Source: Cladorrhinum sp. PSN259 (taxonomy: Eukaryota; Ascomycota; Sordariomycetes; Sordariales; Podosporaceae). Taken from it: 64,000 nucleotides of DNA. The DNA lies in contig MU867085.1 in assembly GCA_033725935.1 (NCBI GenBank), positions 62,001 to 126,000 on the forward strand, written 5' to 3'. Position numbers and translations under genes: made by a program. This document shows, in pieces, positions 30,547-42,423 of the stretch. Every line of letters begins with the position of its first letter. Positions within the stretch are counted from its first letter, which is position 1. A model generated the notes under the pieces. The model was not told the DNA's origin, did no database searches, and was given only the letters and a program-made list of their open reading frames with translations.

Positions 30547-30798
30547 ATAAGCCAATTAAACAACATCCAAAGATTGGACGGTCGTTCAAGAAGTTGTCGG
30601 GTACCCATTGTCTCATTAGATCGATCATCTTATCCTTTACATACATTAAAGACTTGCAACAAATACAAGGCACAAATCATTGCTTTTTGACTTGAGAAGA
30701 AGAGAAAAGAAAGAAGGAAAAGAAATCATATCGTCTTCCTGTCCAGCCACACCACCACTTCCAACTTTCTCCTTCTCCCCTTACTGACCTCTAATCGC

Positions 30799-31515
30799 TC
30801 AGACCCAGTGGTGGATGCTCAACTTGTTTGAGCCACCACAGACCTGAGTGTTATCACCAGAGCAAGGGAAGTCGCAAACATCGCCGAGATCAACAGACTC
30901 CACGGGAATCTCATCGGCGCACCAGCACTCCTCGAAATACTCGAGACCAAAGTATAGGTACCCCCAGTTCTTGCAGAAGTCGCCGCAGGACTCAATGGTC
31001 ATGTGGGTAGGCGACCATCCCTTCTTGGCTGGGAGGGTCCGGTCAATCTCAGAGTAGCAGCCGACATATTCGTAAGAGGTGACGGCAGGGCTGTGGGGGT
31101 AGGGAGTCACAGCTGGGGGGTCGATTGAGGATCCATAGAGGGAGAGGCGGAGTGACCCGCCGCACTTCTCTAGGGGATTTCCTGCACAATTCGCACTGCA
31201 GTCCTCAGGCCAGGTTGAGAATGAACCTTGGGGGAGAGTCTTGCCGCAGTAGCTGATACGATCTGTTAGTTAAAACTTGAAGAAATGGGTATGTGTGCTA
31301 TCTTACCACTCCTCACCCCACTGGGTGCCCCAGATGGTGTATGTGGGGTCGTATGCAAGGCATGCTGCCTCGCAAAAGGCAGCATCCATGTGGGTGTTGT
31401 TCCAAACGAAATGGTCCGTCAGGGCATGGCCGGGGAAATCGGTGTAGCAGCCGTAGGAGTAGGTTTGGGCGAGAACGGCAGGCAAAACGGCCGCGATAGC
31501 GAGGATAGACTTCAT
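30799..31515 (-). CDS. secreted protein with two WSC domains
   Basis: Exons 31515-31307 and 31252-30799 on the minus strand give 220 residues. The 54-bp intron (31253-31306) joins GEE to CYCGKTL, producing the ECYCG typical of WSC domains. A signal peptide is clear (MKSILAIAAVLPAVLA). Two WSC modules follow: residues about 20-105 (YSYGCYTDFPG ... CAGNPLEKCGGSLRLSLY) and about 120-220 (YEYVGCYSEIDRTLP ... CSGDNTQVCGGSNKLSIHHW). WSC domains bind cell-wall glycans such as beta-glucan or xylan. There is no transmembrane segment, so this is a free secreted protein, not a stress sensor of the Wsc/Slg1 kind. A TATAAA lies at 31668-31673. Confidence 0.9.
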
Positions 31516-34435
31516 TTTGGATCTGAAGGTTGAGGAGGTTTCGGCCTGGGGATGACAAGTATGAGAAGAGTAAGGAAGAGGAGGATACTCGGAATGAGTG
31601 AGGTGATGATGATGATGATGATGAGATAGGATAATCCGAGCATGACTTTTGGAGGAGCAAAGGTCTCTTTATACAAGAGAACCCGTCAAGGTCACGGTGA
31701 GTGTACCGTGCCTACCCGCATCCAGACACCAGCCTCTCACTTGAGGCATCCACCGTGAAGAGCTGAAGTCCTATCTCCGGTGTTGTCAATGGTACCCTAC
31801 CATTGTCTTCCGTGTAGTCGTGGAGCTTGCCGCGAGATTGTGCACGTGTATTATCGGGGCCTCAGATCGCAGCTGAAGAAGCATGCATATGCACCTTGTG
31901 AATATCACATGCAGCCACTAGACTGTTTTGTTGTTCAGGGGTAATATGCAGGTCAGGACCCTGAATCTGTTCTTGTCTGTTTTTCACAACTATATTTCCC
32001 CTCATTATTTCCTCCTTTAGTAATACAAAGCCTCGCCGATATTTATTGTCCCATGTAAAAACCATATTCTGGCACAGACATGCAGAGACTTGTGACGGAT
32101 TGCCAAGAGACTATTGGATATTTTACATGCAGGCCCAGAGTCCAATGATCCAGGGAGGGAACCGTTACGTCAAACTATATGCCGTCCTGTATTATTATTA
32201 TTCGCCTGCTCAGATCGTGCCAACGGCTGTCCGGCTCGTCCCGGGGATCTCTAAAAATGCACGGTCGCATATGCCACATATTGGAGTGTGTTATCTCGTA
32301 ATATGTCCCAGCCCTCACCCTTGTTGACTTGGATCTCTGCACTTTGACCAGGGGCAAGGGGAAACAGAAGCCACTTACAAGGGGCAAGGAAGACGGCGTC
32401 ATTCCCCCATTGGGACCCACTCAACCAGAGCGGCTTGAACATGCTCTCGTTACACAACATATGCCAATAAACCACCGTTAAATTGCATTTGGCACGCAGC
32501 TTGCCTCCAGCTGCATTTTTAATCTTCAGCCATTCATCAAATATAGAGAGCACCTTCACCGACATCAGGACGACCAAAATATTGTTTTAAAAATACTCGG
32601 AGCCGAAGCGCGAAGGTTCCGTATCCGGAAGCTCACTAAAGATGCAATGGGACATAAAGTGCCAGTTCTTCACATAGTTGTGCCGCGCCGCACTGATGCT
32701 CAGGGGTACAACTGAACATGCTTACCGGACTGGATTCCGGCGCATCGACTGGAACTATCCCTGTCTTCCGGACGGATGAGTTTCCCGGTCAGAACTTCAT
32801 TGCACCCAAAGCCTTCTCATCGTCAAGGTTGTTGGGGTTGCAGTTACGCACATCCGGAATCCTGGGCAATTTACAGAACGAGGATCAATGCAACCAAGGC
32901 CCAATATTAACCGCCCCAACCAGAAGGTCAGTGTTCCTGGTTACCATCCAAGGAGGCATCGGAAGGCATATCAGTGGAGTGAGGCAAGGGGAAATAAAAT
33001 AAATGGTAGCCGAGACAAAAGCTGAACATCTGCGGTTACAATGGCCGAGACTTTCGAGTGTTCTCGACCGAAGCTCATGTTACATTCTTCAGCCATCAGA
33101 GCCGCCCGCAGAGATTTTCACAAAGACATCGTCAGACCACTTTGACGGCCACCACAAAGGATGCATTGCATGAGGCCTATTTTCTTGCATGCCATGCCAT
33201 GCCGAGAATCAGTAACAGGAAGCGAATCCTGGCGAGTACCACCACAGCCGCAAATATAACCAGTTGCAGGGCGTCAAATCCGAGCAAATATTGAAGCATC
33301 GGAACATACCCGCGGGGCCATTCATCAATATTTGCTTGCGGAGGGGTGCCGGTGTTCAAGGATCTTTGCGCTTTGCCGCTGCCATGCAAATTCCACATGT
33401 ACTGAAATGATCTTTTCATAGTTGTTTGATGGGGCTTCATTGATGATACTAAGCCGTCAGCTTCAACTTGCAATTCTGGGCGTCATGATGGCTGAAAATA
33501 TTGAGACTCAGAACAACTTGAATAAACGCAATGTGGAATGACGAGATGGATTGTTCTAGAACGCTTATGCTACTAGGCTCGGAGAAGAGCTGTAGGGGCC
33601 GAACTGGTCAGAGGTTCGGGATGCCCCTAATCGTCACACTCGCTCTCATCATCGGCACTTCTTCATGGTAATTATGACTTTGTTCCTTGCTATTACCATG
33701 AGACAACCAAGATGAAGTCCGAATCCGGAACAAAGATCACGACTGCAACGCTCCGAACTTGTCAGTCACGTTTCTGGCAAGGAAGTAACCCACCATGACT
33801 GCTCTTCCGTGGTCCTCCTGGAACCCGGACCAAATCGCTGGGAACGACATGTTTGCCAAGTCTCCATCATACTACATCTTGAACTTTTACGGCAGGAAAC
33901 GAGACGACGTTGAAACGCCAGGCACACAGCCCTATAGGGCTAGCTAGGGATCTTACATCACGATCCTAGCCAATAGTTGAAGGAGATTGACCAGCACGAC
34001 ATTTTGTGGCTTATGCACGAGGTGTTTCATAACGGCGACAATAAATAAAAAACTCGTGCAATATGATGCATAATAATTCTTGACAAAAATCAATAAGATA
34101 AAAATGCCTTTACAACTGATCGGAATTCTTTCCTCGAGCAAATATACACACGCTGGCAGTTGAATTTTCATGTTTACAAACCTCTAGTCGAATGCTGTTA
34201 TGGATTGAGTGGGAGGACGACTTAATAGTAAACACATAATAAGGTGCACTCAAAGGACCAACACACACTTGGCTATAAACATGAGACTCATTCACCCAGA
34301 ACCTGCCGTCAACAACGAGTTCTTATCAGCTGATATCTCCAATATCACCACTTTAGCCGGCTTACATCAATATCGGCACTCTTGGCACGGACCAACAGAC
34401 CGTTAAGGGGGCAGGATGTAGCAGAAGAACGGCCC
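31516..34435. other. 3-kb gene-poor spacer
   Basis: No gene could be supported on either strand. It holds a (GAT)n tract near 31606-31625, a TATAAA for the WSC gene at 31668-31673, an imperfect inverted repeat around 33591-33630, and short frames without recognisable content. It may hold decayed sequence. Confidence 0.45.
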
Positions 34436-34442
34436 TATAAAA
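34436..34442 (+). promoter_or_regulatory. TATA box
   Basis: TATAAAA, 69 bp upstream of the last base before the ATG region at 34511. Confidence 0.5.
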
Positions 34443-34510
34443 TCTCTGATCTTTTTCCATTCCTTTCGATGTTGTGTTGACATAGCGATCATACTCGTAT
34501 AGACCTCACA

Positions 34511-35305
34511 ATGTCTTGCTTTATCCTTATCCTCACCTTGCTCTCTGCCACCACTCAAGCCCTCCCTTCCCAAGCCTCTACCGATCCAACCTGCCTTCTC
34601 CCCTCCTCCATCCAAACAAGTAGTCTCTACACCGGTCTAGAACCCAACACACCCGGTATCCGCCCTGGTCTCTCAAACTCCTCCACGTAAGCTTCCTTAA
34701 CCCTCACCCTCTCCAAGGCTCACCTTCTAATGCATGGCAGATCCTCAACCAACTTTATTAACTTTTGTTCCTCTCACACCCTAACAAACGGGAAGCAAAT
34801 AACCTCAGGATCATGTAACCCCATCCCGCTAGGCCGTATCCCATCCACGGAGCACATGGTTTCCTCCCTCATAACCTTCCCTTCGTCCTCGACGCCAGTC
34901 CCTGCTCTCAGGACATTCAACGTCACCATCCTCACCCGCGGTCTCAGCGCAGGGTATCTCGTCAACCCCAGCGCAAATTACTACTCTGCTCCGCAGGATT
35001 TGGATAGCTCGACGGGGGAAATAAAGGGACATTGTCACGTTACTATCCAGAGTCTGCTAGGAAATGGGGAGATGCCGCTGGATGCGAGGGATTTTGTCTT
35101 TTTTAAAGGCGTCGATGATGCCGGAGTCGAAAAGGGGAATGGAGTAAAAGAGTTGTGGGCTGAAGTTACGGGCGGTTTGCCTGAGGGCAGGTATAGGGTT
35201 TGCTCGTTGGCTGCTGCTGCGAATCACCAGCCGGTCGTCATGCCTGTTGCGCAGAGGGGGGCACAGGATGATTGCATTCGGTTTGCTGTTGGGGAGCTGG
35301 AGTGA
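34511..35305 (+). CDS. conserved fungal secreted protein (NFINFC...GHxHVTIQ family)
   Basis: Exons 34511-34686 and 34741-35305 give 246 residues. The 54-bp intron joins SNSST to SSTNFINFC. A signal peptide (about 1-18) precedes the conserved body: NFINFCSSHTLTNGKQ, GSCNPIPLGRIPSTEHMVSS, SANYYSAPQDLD, IKGHCHVTIQSL, FVFFKGVDDAGVEKG and YRVCSLAAAANHQPVVMPVAQ, then RGAQDDCIRF. This combination is common in secreted proteins of many ascomycetes, sometimes mislabelled as a ribosomal S17 protein. Molecular role unknown; two cysteine pairs probably form disulfides. Strong promoter signal upstream. Confidence 0.85.
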
Positions 35306-35441
35306 GTGCGAGTGCAGTAGGTAGAGTGTTCAAGCTGGATATAAGGAGCGCGTGAGTCTTCAGGGTCATGCCTGTGTGACTCAGCAAATAGTACAGTAAT
35401 GAAGAGTATGTTTGATGGACAAGCATCGCTCAAACCAAGGG

Positions 35442-35448
35442 TATAAAA
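35442..35448 (+). promoter_or_regulatory. TATA box
   Basis: TATAAAA, about 63-69 bp upstream of the ATG at 35511. Confidence 0.5.
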
Positions 35449-35510
35449 CCTCGGGGTATGGTCAGGCACTTTCTCATTTCTCATTCCTCATTCGACAAGA
35501 CGTTCTCAGC

Positions 35511-36173
35511 ATGGCGATGAAACCCAGCCGACCTCCGGTTCCCCTTCGTGACTACTACAAGGCGCCTAGTCACAGAAACGATGAGGATCTTCATGCCTTC
35601 TTCGCTCACCCTGAAGTTACCAGAGTGAAAAGATTCATGGGCCGTAGGTTCGTAGACGGCAAGCGCGACTTTTGGCTTGCTCTTTACGTCTTTCAAGAAT
35701 ACGTGGGCGACTTTCTCAGCGACGAGAACAACAAGCACAAGCACACTGCACCAAACGTTGATCACGTTATCAGAGCTCGGTTGACACGGTTGGCGAATAA
35801 CCCCGACAAGTATGAAGCCCGCTGGAGTGGAGAGGATGGTGGACTCGTGTTTACAACTCCAAAGGAATTCGCGACGAGGTTCTTCATACAGTGCTTCAGA
35901 CACATGAACATCCCCGCTGCTCACTGGGGTGGTACACACCCCGACGCTCATGAGGACATTGGATGGTGGATTGACAGGATGGGCGAAGCATTGATTGTCA
36001 TGCACGATTGTTGGCTGGAAGATGGAACAGCAGGAAGTACACTTTTTGCCGGGCAGCCTCCTGCGGCAAGGAGCGAGGCGAGGGAGGCGCTTCTTGAAGC
36101 TCTGCGGATCATTGATAGTAGTGGTGCGCCTGGTTCGGGGGAGTTTAGCCAAACCTCGAGATCATCAGGTTGA
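35511..36173 (+). CDS. hypothetical protein, 220 residues
   Basis: Single exon from the ATG at 35511, preceded by a TATA box. The frame runs uninterrupted with even, charged, protein-like composition. Not recognised. Visible features are a basic N-terminus (PSRPPVPLRDYYKAPSH), segments rich in Phe/His/Trp (RFFIQCFRHMNIPAAHWGG, DAHEDIGWWIDRMGEALIVM), and a C-terminal tail rich in Ala, Ser and Gly. No signal peptide or membrane helix. Probably soluble. Transcribed towards the coiled-coil gene at 36361. Confidence 0.6.
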   Translation: MAMKPSRPPVPLRDYYKAPSHRNDEDLHAFFAHPEVTRVKRFMGRRFVDGKRDFWLALYVFQEYVGDFLSDENNKHKHTAPNVDHVIRARLTRLANNPDKYEARWSGEDGGLVFTTPKEFATRFFIQCFRHMNIPAAHWGGTHPDAHEDIGWWIDRMGEALIVMHDCWLEDGTAGSTLFAGQPPAARSEAREALLEALRIIDSSGAPGSGEFSQTSRSSG

Positions 36174-36360
36174 ACAACTTTAAAGGATCGCTAGGGTAGC
36201 CAATGATGAATTAATGGACTAAATGAATATCTGCTTGTGTGTCGTCTATCTAACTAGAATGTTGACTTGCCATACATCAGACTAATACCTAAAGTCCCGA
36301 CTCTTTCTCTCACACAAACCCCAGCCCCGATCTGTTTCCCATTCCCATACCATATTTGCC

Positions 36361-37068
36361 TTAGAAACGAGTGTTGTCGTAGAGATTTTTGATGCCCAGC
36401 TTGAGCTCAGCAGCGCGGGCCATCGCGGCGTTGCGCTCTTCAGTCATGCGAGCAAGCTCGGCTGCAAGACTGTCGCGAACGTTCGTCATAGCAGCAAGCT
36501 GCTCGGCCATAATGTCACGCTCCTTCGTCACGGCGTCAACCTTCTCTTGCATCTTGTTATTGTGGGGCTTGTTGACGGCGGCGATGACTGCGGGGACGAC
36601 ATCAATCTCCTTGGCCATGCCGATACGGTCTTGAATTGCGCCCTGCAGCATGGTGCCCAGGTCGTTGAGCTCGTGGACTGCCATATCAAGCCCTGGCTGG
36701 TCAGCACCAAGGGGGTAGCACGTCTTGGGTTGGCGCTGCTTGTAGACGGCGCGTCTGTGGCCGACGTTGTTGAGGATGCGATGGAGAGTTTTAATTTGCG
36801 ATTGGACATCATCGGTACAGATCGGAGTGCCTATGATCTCGGCCTCGTATTTGATGAGACCCATCTTCAGCGTGAGGACCGTGATGATGACAGTCTGCTT
36901 GGTAGGTCCCTGACTGTCTTGAATATTCTGAGCAAGATCCCAGGCAGCTCGGCAGAAGTCTTGAGTGGTCAGGTCCTCCTCGCTGACAAGCTCCTGGAAT
37001 TCGTCGAGCTGAGCGAGAAGGTCCCGGCTGGCGTCATATAAGAAGAAGTTGTTGTCGACCTTTGACAT
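36361..37068 (-). CDS. hypothetical coiled-coil protein
   Basis: Single exon, 235 residues, ATG at 37068. No family recognised. The first about 160 residues look helical and mixed-charge (ASRDLLAQLDEFQELVSEED, QIKTLHRILNNVGHRRAV). The last about 70 (KMQEKVDAVTKERDIMAEQL through RMTEERNAAMARAAELK) have the heptad pattern of a coiled coil. No signal peptide. Could be a small structural or scaffolding protein. Tail-to-tail with the 35511 gene. Confidence 0.65.
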   Translation of the reverse strand: MSKVDNNFFLYDASRDLLAQLDEFQELVSEEDLTTQDFCRAAWDLAQNIQDSQGPTKQTVIITVLTLKMGLIKYEAEIIGTPICTDDVQSQIKTLHRILNNVGHRRAVYKQRQPKTCYPLGADQPGLDMAVHELNDLGTMLQGAIQDRIGMAKEIDVVPAVIAAVNKPHNNKMQEKVDAVTKERDIMAEQLAAMTNVRDSLAAELARMTEERNAAMARAAELKLGIKNLYDNTRF

Positions 37069-37655
37069 GTTGAAAGTTTTTCCAGGTCGATATATATTGT
37101 TTATTTTTGGCTGAAAAAAGATTGGACGATTGTGAGAGGAAAAATTGGGTTGTGGAAGTCGGTGGGATGGAAGCAGGTGAATGGACTTTTGCTGGTACCT
37201 CTATTTTGCTCTTTGATCAAATGCGTTAGCGCTAGGGCTAATGGTTATTCATTGTTAACACTTCAATAGCCTCTTACACAATATATAGCTGCAATGCCTG
37301 TTCAATAGGGTTACGTCCCACCGCATTAGGACTGATTATGCATACGCCTGTCTTCTTACGTGCTACGCAGTCTCGGGGCACCTAGCGGACACCATTGAGG
37401 GCAGGTCGGAGAAGCCTTATTTCAGATAGCACCTTTATTGAAGCACAATAGAGTGGAATAAACATAATGCTACATGTAGGTAGTACAGCAAGGCAGCCAC
37501 TTCGATACATGCGTCTATCAAGAACTGTTATTTTTCAACATTTTATTTGAATCACAGTCGCTAGGCATGATAGCATTGTGCCTACATGTAAGTATAATCA
37601 TTGTATGATTCATTTCATCGTTGACACTGGAATTGCGTGGGATTTAGTACTACAC
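37069..37655. other. intergenic spacer
   Basis: About 590 bp, AT-rich in places; promoter side of the coiled-coil gene and 3' side of the monooxygenase gene. No gene seen. Confidence 0.5.
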
Positions 37656-38834
37656 TCAGACTATGGCACTCGTTTCCTCGTCAATCTTTATCCCAAACTG
37701 ACCAACAGCCATCGAGTAGCTCAAGTTCACTGCCTCACTGCCGTAGACCCTCATCTCCTTCTCGTAAGCAGCCGTCACACCTGGTTTATAACCACCAGCT
37801 TCCGCCAACAACTTGCCCAACAAGGCCGAGTCCCTAACTGCCGTATTTGCGCCAATCCCTCCAGCAGGTGTCATGGAATGAACTGCATCCCCAATAACTG
37901 TGACCCTCGGATCATTAGGCCACTCCGGCACTCCAGATGGCGTGGAGCAAGTGATCTTCCAAAACGCAGCATCCCGAACAATCATCTCATCAAACATGGG
38001 CCTGAACCTGGGATGCCAGTTCTTGCTCAACGCCTTGGCCAAATCCGCCGCCTGCTCGCCAACAATCGTGTAATCATCATTCGGCGCGCGAACAACCCCC
38101 GGCTCACCACCCATCGTCCACCCAAAGTTGATATCCGGATCATGCATATCCCCCGGCCGAACATTTGTGATCAGAAAAACGGCCCCCTTCTCATTTGTAG
38201 TATCCCTGAGTCTAAACACCCCTTCACCAAGCCCCTTGAAGGCAGTAGTCGGTGCCTGTCCGTGAATACCCCTCGCACCGGTGTCATACACCTTCAACTT
38301 CCCCCCGCTCAGCTGCTTAGCAACCTTGCTATAAATCCCCTCGCCACCAATCAGCATCGACCCCCAATCGGATTTCGTCCCATCGGCAAAAACAACCCTC
38401 ACGCCTTCTTCGTCTGTGACACCCTTTTCGTACCCCACAACCTGCTTCCCCCACTCGATGTTATCTTCCAGCCCATCGGCAAAGATCTGCCGCATATCGC
38501 CCCTACTGATACCAATAGTCTTTGCGCCGCGCGAGGTTAGTCCCTCGGGCACTGTGGACTCTAGCAGTTCACCCGTCACGGCATCGTAACCCGCGAACCC
38601 CGCGCCGCCGGTTTTGCCACACGTGTCCCAGAATTTAGTCCAGGTGGGGGCGTCGAGGACTGATTCGATTGCGTCCAGACCCTCTGCGGATAGGCGGAGA
38701 CGGTAGCCCTGGGCGCGGAAGACGAACGAGTGGTCGCGCTCGAAGATGCGGAAGGGGATGCGGGAGAGGCGGAGGGATTGGGCGAGGAGGAGGGAGGAGA
38801 GGCCTGCGCCTGAGATTAGGATTGGTTTTGCCAT
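37656..38834 (-). CDS. FAD-dependent monooxygenase
   Basis: Single exon, 392 residues, ATG at 38834. Class A flavoprotein monooxygenase. The N-terminal dinucleotide fold is ILISGAGLSSLLLAQSLRLS with Glu-Arg in FRIFERD. The fingerprint with Arg is RGDMRQIFADGL. The second FAD motif is VTVIGDAVHSMTPAGGIGANTA (shown in part). The GxGxxS form in place of GxGxxG is seen in several fungal members. Typical reactions are aromatic hydroxylation or epoxidation with NAD(P)H and O2; substrate unknown. Its ATG is 376 bp from the 3' end of a Zn2Cys6 regulator gene on the same strand. Confidence 0.88.
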   Translation of the reverse strand: MAKPILISGAGLSSLLLAQSLRLSRIPFRIFERDHSFVFRAQGYRLRLSAEGLDAIESVLDAPTWTKFWDTCGKTGGAGFAGYDAVTGELLESTVPEGLTSRGAKTIGISRGDMRQIFADGLEDNIEWGKQVVGYEKGVTDEEGVRVVFADGTKSDWGSMLIGGEGIYSKVAKQLSGGKLKVYDTGARGIHGQAPTTAFKGLGEGVFRLRDTTNEKGAVFLITNVRPGDMHDPDINFGWTMGGEPGVVRAPNDDYTIVGEQAADLAKALSKNWHPRFRPMFDEMIVRDAAFWKITCSTPSGVPEWPNDPRVTVIGDAVHSMTPAGGIGANTAVRDSALLGKLLAEAGGYKPGVTAAYEKEMRVYGSEAVNLSYSMAVGQFGIKIDEETSAIV

Positions 38835-39130
38835 TTTTTATCTTTTAAAAAAAAGAAAAAGTTCAAGATGGATAGATGAAGTGAAAAGTGGAGTTCAATG
38901 TTGATTGTTGATGGTGGATATCTACGGAAAATGAAGCGATTCAAGTACTTCTTTAGAAAGTCGGAATCGGATATCGGATCGCTGAAAGCCCGACCAACAT
39001 TATTAATCCGGGCAGTTTAGTAAAGAACACGGCCGATTGCAGCTGACTGTTTGCTTTTCAATGGCTGACTGAATGGCTGACAAATTCCTGTTTGATGGAT
39101 TGCGTGCGTGGAACGGACTGATAAAGGGGG

Positions 39131-39142
39131 AACCCTAACCCT
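39131..39142. repeat. two-unit telomere-like motif
   Basis: AACCCTAACCCT lies in the spacer between the monooxygenase and regulator genes. It equals two telomere units, possibly a chance or a binding site for a telobox factor. Confidence 0.6.
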
Positions 39143-39210
39143 GTTTGTTTAATGTCTTTGTTGCATTGTTTATGTTGTTTACAAATGTTTACATTGTTTG
39201 TTGTTTACAT

Positions 39211-41054
39211 TTATAAAGACCCCGGATCGCTCCGATGCTTGTCAAACTGCCTACTAACCTCCCACATACTCTCAGGCCACCAATCGTCCTCCTCCCCTTC
39301 CATCTCTATCCCCAATCCCATTCCCATCCCCATGATCCCCATACCCATGAGCTCTTTCCTCCTCCTCGTAAAAGCAACCACCCTCCCCAGCTCCCATGCG
39401 CCTATCCCCCCAATCCACCACACATTATCCAGCATAATGAACAAAACCAACCAGTGAGCGAAAATATCCAAAGCCAGCTGGTGAACAACATCCAACTCAA
39501 TCAGTACACCTGGGTCATCCGCCTCGGCGTCGATAAAGGCAAAGACGTCCTCGACCAGTCCGAGGTAACCGGTAGGCACCTTATGCACGAACGCGGCGAT
39601 GATGCGACGGGGCAGGCGGGATGGTATCACGTAGGTGATGCTGGCTATGTACCGCCTCATCCAGGGCGAGACTTCCTTGAGGCGGCCGACGGGGTCGACG
39701 TCTACCTCCAGCACCGGGAGCTCGGGGGTCCGGGGGATATATTGGCTGTCGGAAAAGCTGGATGACATTGATGATGGTGTGCTGGAGGAGGAGGAAGAAG
39801 ATGAAGAGAACGGGGATGAAAGAAAGATATCGGATACGACCGCGCTGAGTCTTTCTAGCGCAGAAAAACAGGCTTGTAGTTCTGGCGTTGGAGGGTGAGA
39901 GAGCTCGACGGCTTGGACTCGTTTTGACAATTTGGAGAGGGCGGTGCCGACTGTTGCTGAGAGGATTGGGGAGAGGGGATGGTTGGTTATCGGACCGGTT
40001 TGAGAGGTGGAAAGAGGTGGTTCCAGCCGGGAGGAGGGGGAGAGCTTGTCGCTGAATGTCCGGGTTTTTGGTTGTGATGGTGGTGGTGGTGAGGAGCACT
40101 GCTGTTCCGGAGGGGCTGGTCTCGGGGATGGATATTGACTTTGATTGCTGCGGCTGCTGCTGTTATTTACAAGACCAACATATGCCAGGTCGACTGCGCG
40201 ATAAAAGCTGATCCACTGAGGATGTTTGGGCATGTGGAACCCTGCCGCGTATCCCGGAGGTGCCGTCTTGGTGAGCCATATCCGGATGCTATGACTACCT
40301 GAGCCGTACATGCCCATCACGGCGGCATTGGCGAGCACGTGGTCGTATTTCGTCCTTGTCTCGTGGTGCAGAGTCAGCTGAATCTGCCGGAGGGCCTCCA
40401 TGTGGTACTGATGGGAGAGGGCGAGCATCTCGACAACTTGGCTGCGGTCCTGGTTGGACACGAAAGGCTGACGAATAATGTCAGAACACTTGCAGATTGC
40501 AGCAAGCGCAAGCAGTGATCGCATGAGCGCCTTGCACTCGCAAGCCAGGTTTGGAATCCCAATTTGCACCGTGTATTGGTCGTTCTCGTTGACTGCTGCG
40601 TCCCTGCTGGTGTGCTCGAGGTAGTGTCTGAGCAGCTCAAACTCGATCGGCCCGAGAGTCTGGGCAGCTTGCGAATGCAATGGTGATTCGTAGTTTCGGA
40701 GATACGATGCAGGACTTGCTGCTGCTGATGGGGTCGAGTGACGGGAGCTTGTTCCAAGACTGGCTCTATCCTCCGAGTGATGCATCGGCTGTAAAGAGTC
40801 TTGGCTACTACTGCCGTATCTCGCGGGATACTGACAGCTCAGGTTCATCTTGGTGCACCTGGAGCATTTTGGGAGCGATTCGTCGCACTAAAATCACATC
40901 AGCATGGCTGTCTACAAATTGCCCTGCAAGTGCGTACCTTGATCCTCCGCGCCTTGCATCTTGAACATCCATTTCTGGACTTCTTGTGCGACCGTCTCGG
41001 CCTGGGTTCGGGCCATGATTTGACAGTTGGTTCAGTGTCGGAGTTGTTGTTCAT
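39211..41054 (-). CDS. Zn2Cys6 transcription factor
   Basis: Exons 41054-40938 and 40887-39211 on the minus strand give 597 residues. The 50-bp intron splits the DNA-binding domain: CSRCKARRIK is in exon 1, CDESLPKCSRCTKMNLSC in exon 2. Together they make CX2CX6CX6CX2CX6C, the GAL4-type zinc cluster (about residues 30-57). The start MNNNSDTEPTVKSW is the nearest in-frame ATG. The rest is like fungal-specific regulators: LELLRHYLEHTS-type segment after the cluster, Ser- and Pro-rich linkers, and a Met/Gly-rich low-complexity tail (GMGIMGMGMGLG). It probably acts in the nucleus and may control neighbours such as the FAD monooxygenase. That link is inferred from proximity only. Confidence 0.9.
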
Positions 41055-42325
41055 TTCAACTTGCTTACACGACTTCGAGTTGTCGGGTGATGAACGAATT
41101 AGGCAAAAAAGATACCAGGTGGCTTATAAGTTATTTATTGTATTGGGCCCAATGGATTATATGGTGAAACTGTCGATATCCAAGTCCTATTACATGTCGA
41201 CGTTGAATGGTTGCAGCATTTGTCAGTACCCCCGCGACCGGGGGGGCTTGTTACACAGCCCTCTAGATTTGGAATGTAGTCGTGCTCCAAGATATCATAA
41301 AGAGGCGTCCTACTGCATGGTTCTTCGGTCTTGGCTTTAAAGGTAGACCGCCGGGATGCGTAGAGAAGCCGCCGGCCCAGTCCGTATTAGCTTAAGCTTA
41401 TGCAAGTGCGTATTCGGCTATGCAAAGTACTTGACAGCTGATGATGTGGTTGGATGATCTGTTGTGGGCCTGTTGTTGATGGAGGGGTGGCAGTGCCCCC
41501 TATTCCTAATTGGGTTTCCTTTGATAACTTGACATTTCCAAGACTGGATTACTCAACCTCGCAGTATCTGGTCTTGGCTACACAACCATAACATGTTCCA
41601 CAAACTTTTTTTCCGTTTGGGATATACGTCTGTACAGCATCCGATCGGGTCCCAGCACCCGCTACCGGTAGATAATGGCATGTAAGGAGCCGGAATTCCG
41701 GATGAATGGCAATCTTCCCGACGGAGTCATTTTAAGCATGGTTCTACTAGCATGTTATCGTCGGCCCTCACCGCATATCCAAGTTTTTGGTGTCTATTGT
41801 GCTTAACTCCGAAGTGATGACCCAGCGCCATGATCTCGGGACTCATACATCATGAACCAACAGCATTCAGACTCGGCTAGACTTCCAAGATTGATACCAT
41901 CTAGCAGTTGTGCCACTGCGATGGATCAGATAACAATGATGACTCAGTCCGCTTCTAGCATACACTTTCCGGAGCAGATTCGGCGACGACTCGGATCAAA
42001 TTTGCGAGGGGCGGATAATCGGTTTCGTCGTGCTGGACAAGATCACCGGGTGAAATGATATCATTGTTATCCAAGACAGGATCACCGGTGTGGCTGCGAC
42101 GGTGAATGGGAAATGAAGGCCGTCCCTGAGTCAGTGGCTTATTTGGTTGTATTTCTAGTGCCTTGGAATAGAGGCATTAACGGCATGCTCGGTGATTTTA
42201 TTGTGTAACAACACCCTTGAAGGAATACGTTATGTGGCTGAGTGAAATGCTCCCGAATACGCCCTCTTGATACACGACAACCACATGCACCTGTAGGGAA
42301 TGACAAATATGGCTGGAAAGCTTCA
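41055..42325. other. intergenic spacer
   Basis: About 1.3 kb between divergently transcribed regulator and peroxidase genes. No gene supported. Confidence 0.5.
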
Positions 42326-42330
42326 TATAA
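42326..42330 (+). promoter_or_regulatory. TATA-like box
   Basis: TATAA in CATATAAG, about 95 bp upstream of the peroxidase ATG. Confidence 0.3.
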
Positions 42331-42423
42331 GTTCAGTGCAGAGTATGTAGCTGCCAACAGAACTTCAACTGTTTCGCATCATCCTTAAATTAGCACGTCA
42401 GTATCTTTACCCTTTTGTTCAAG

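Noticed and set aside
31516..34435. hidden gene in the 3-kb spacer
   Set aside because: All frames were read on both strands; none gives recognisable protein or convincing introns.
37578..38540. 320-codon plus-strand frame
   Set aside because: It lies antisense to the FAD monooxygenase, whose motifs are complete; the antisense product has no family features.
39235..39765. 176-codon plus-strand frame
   Set aside because: Shadow of the Ser/Pro-rich region of the regulator on the other strand.
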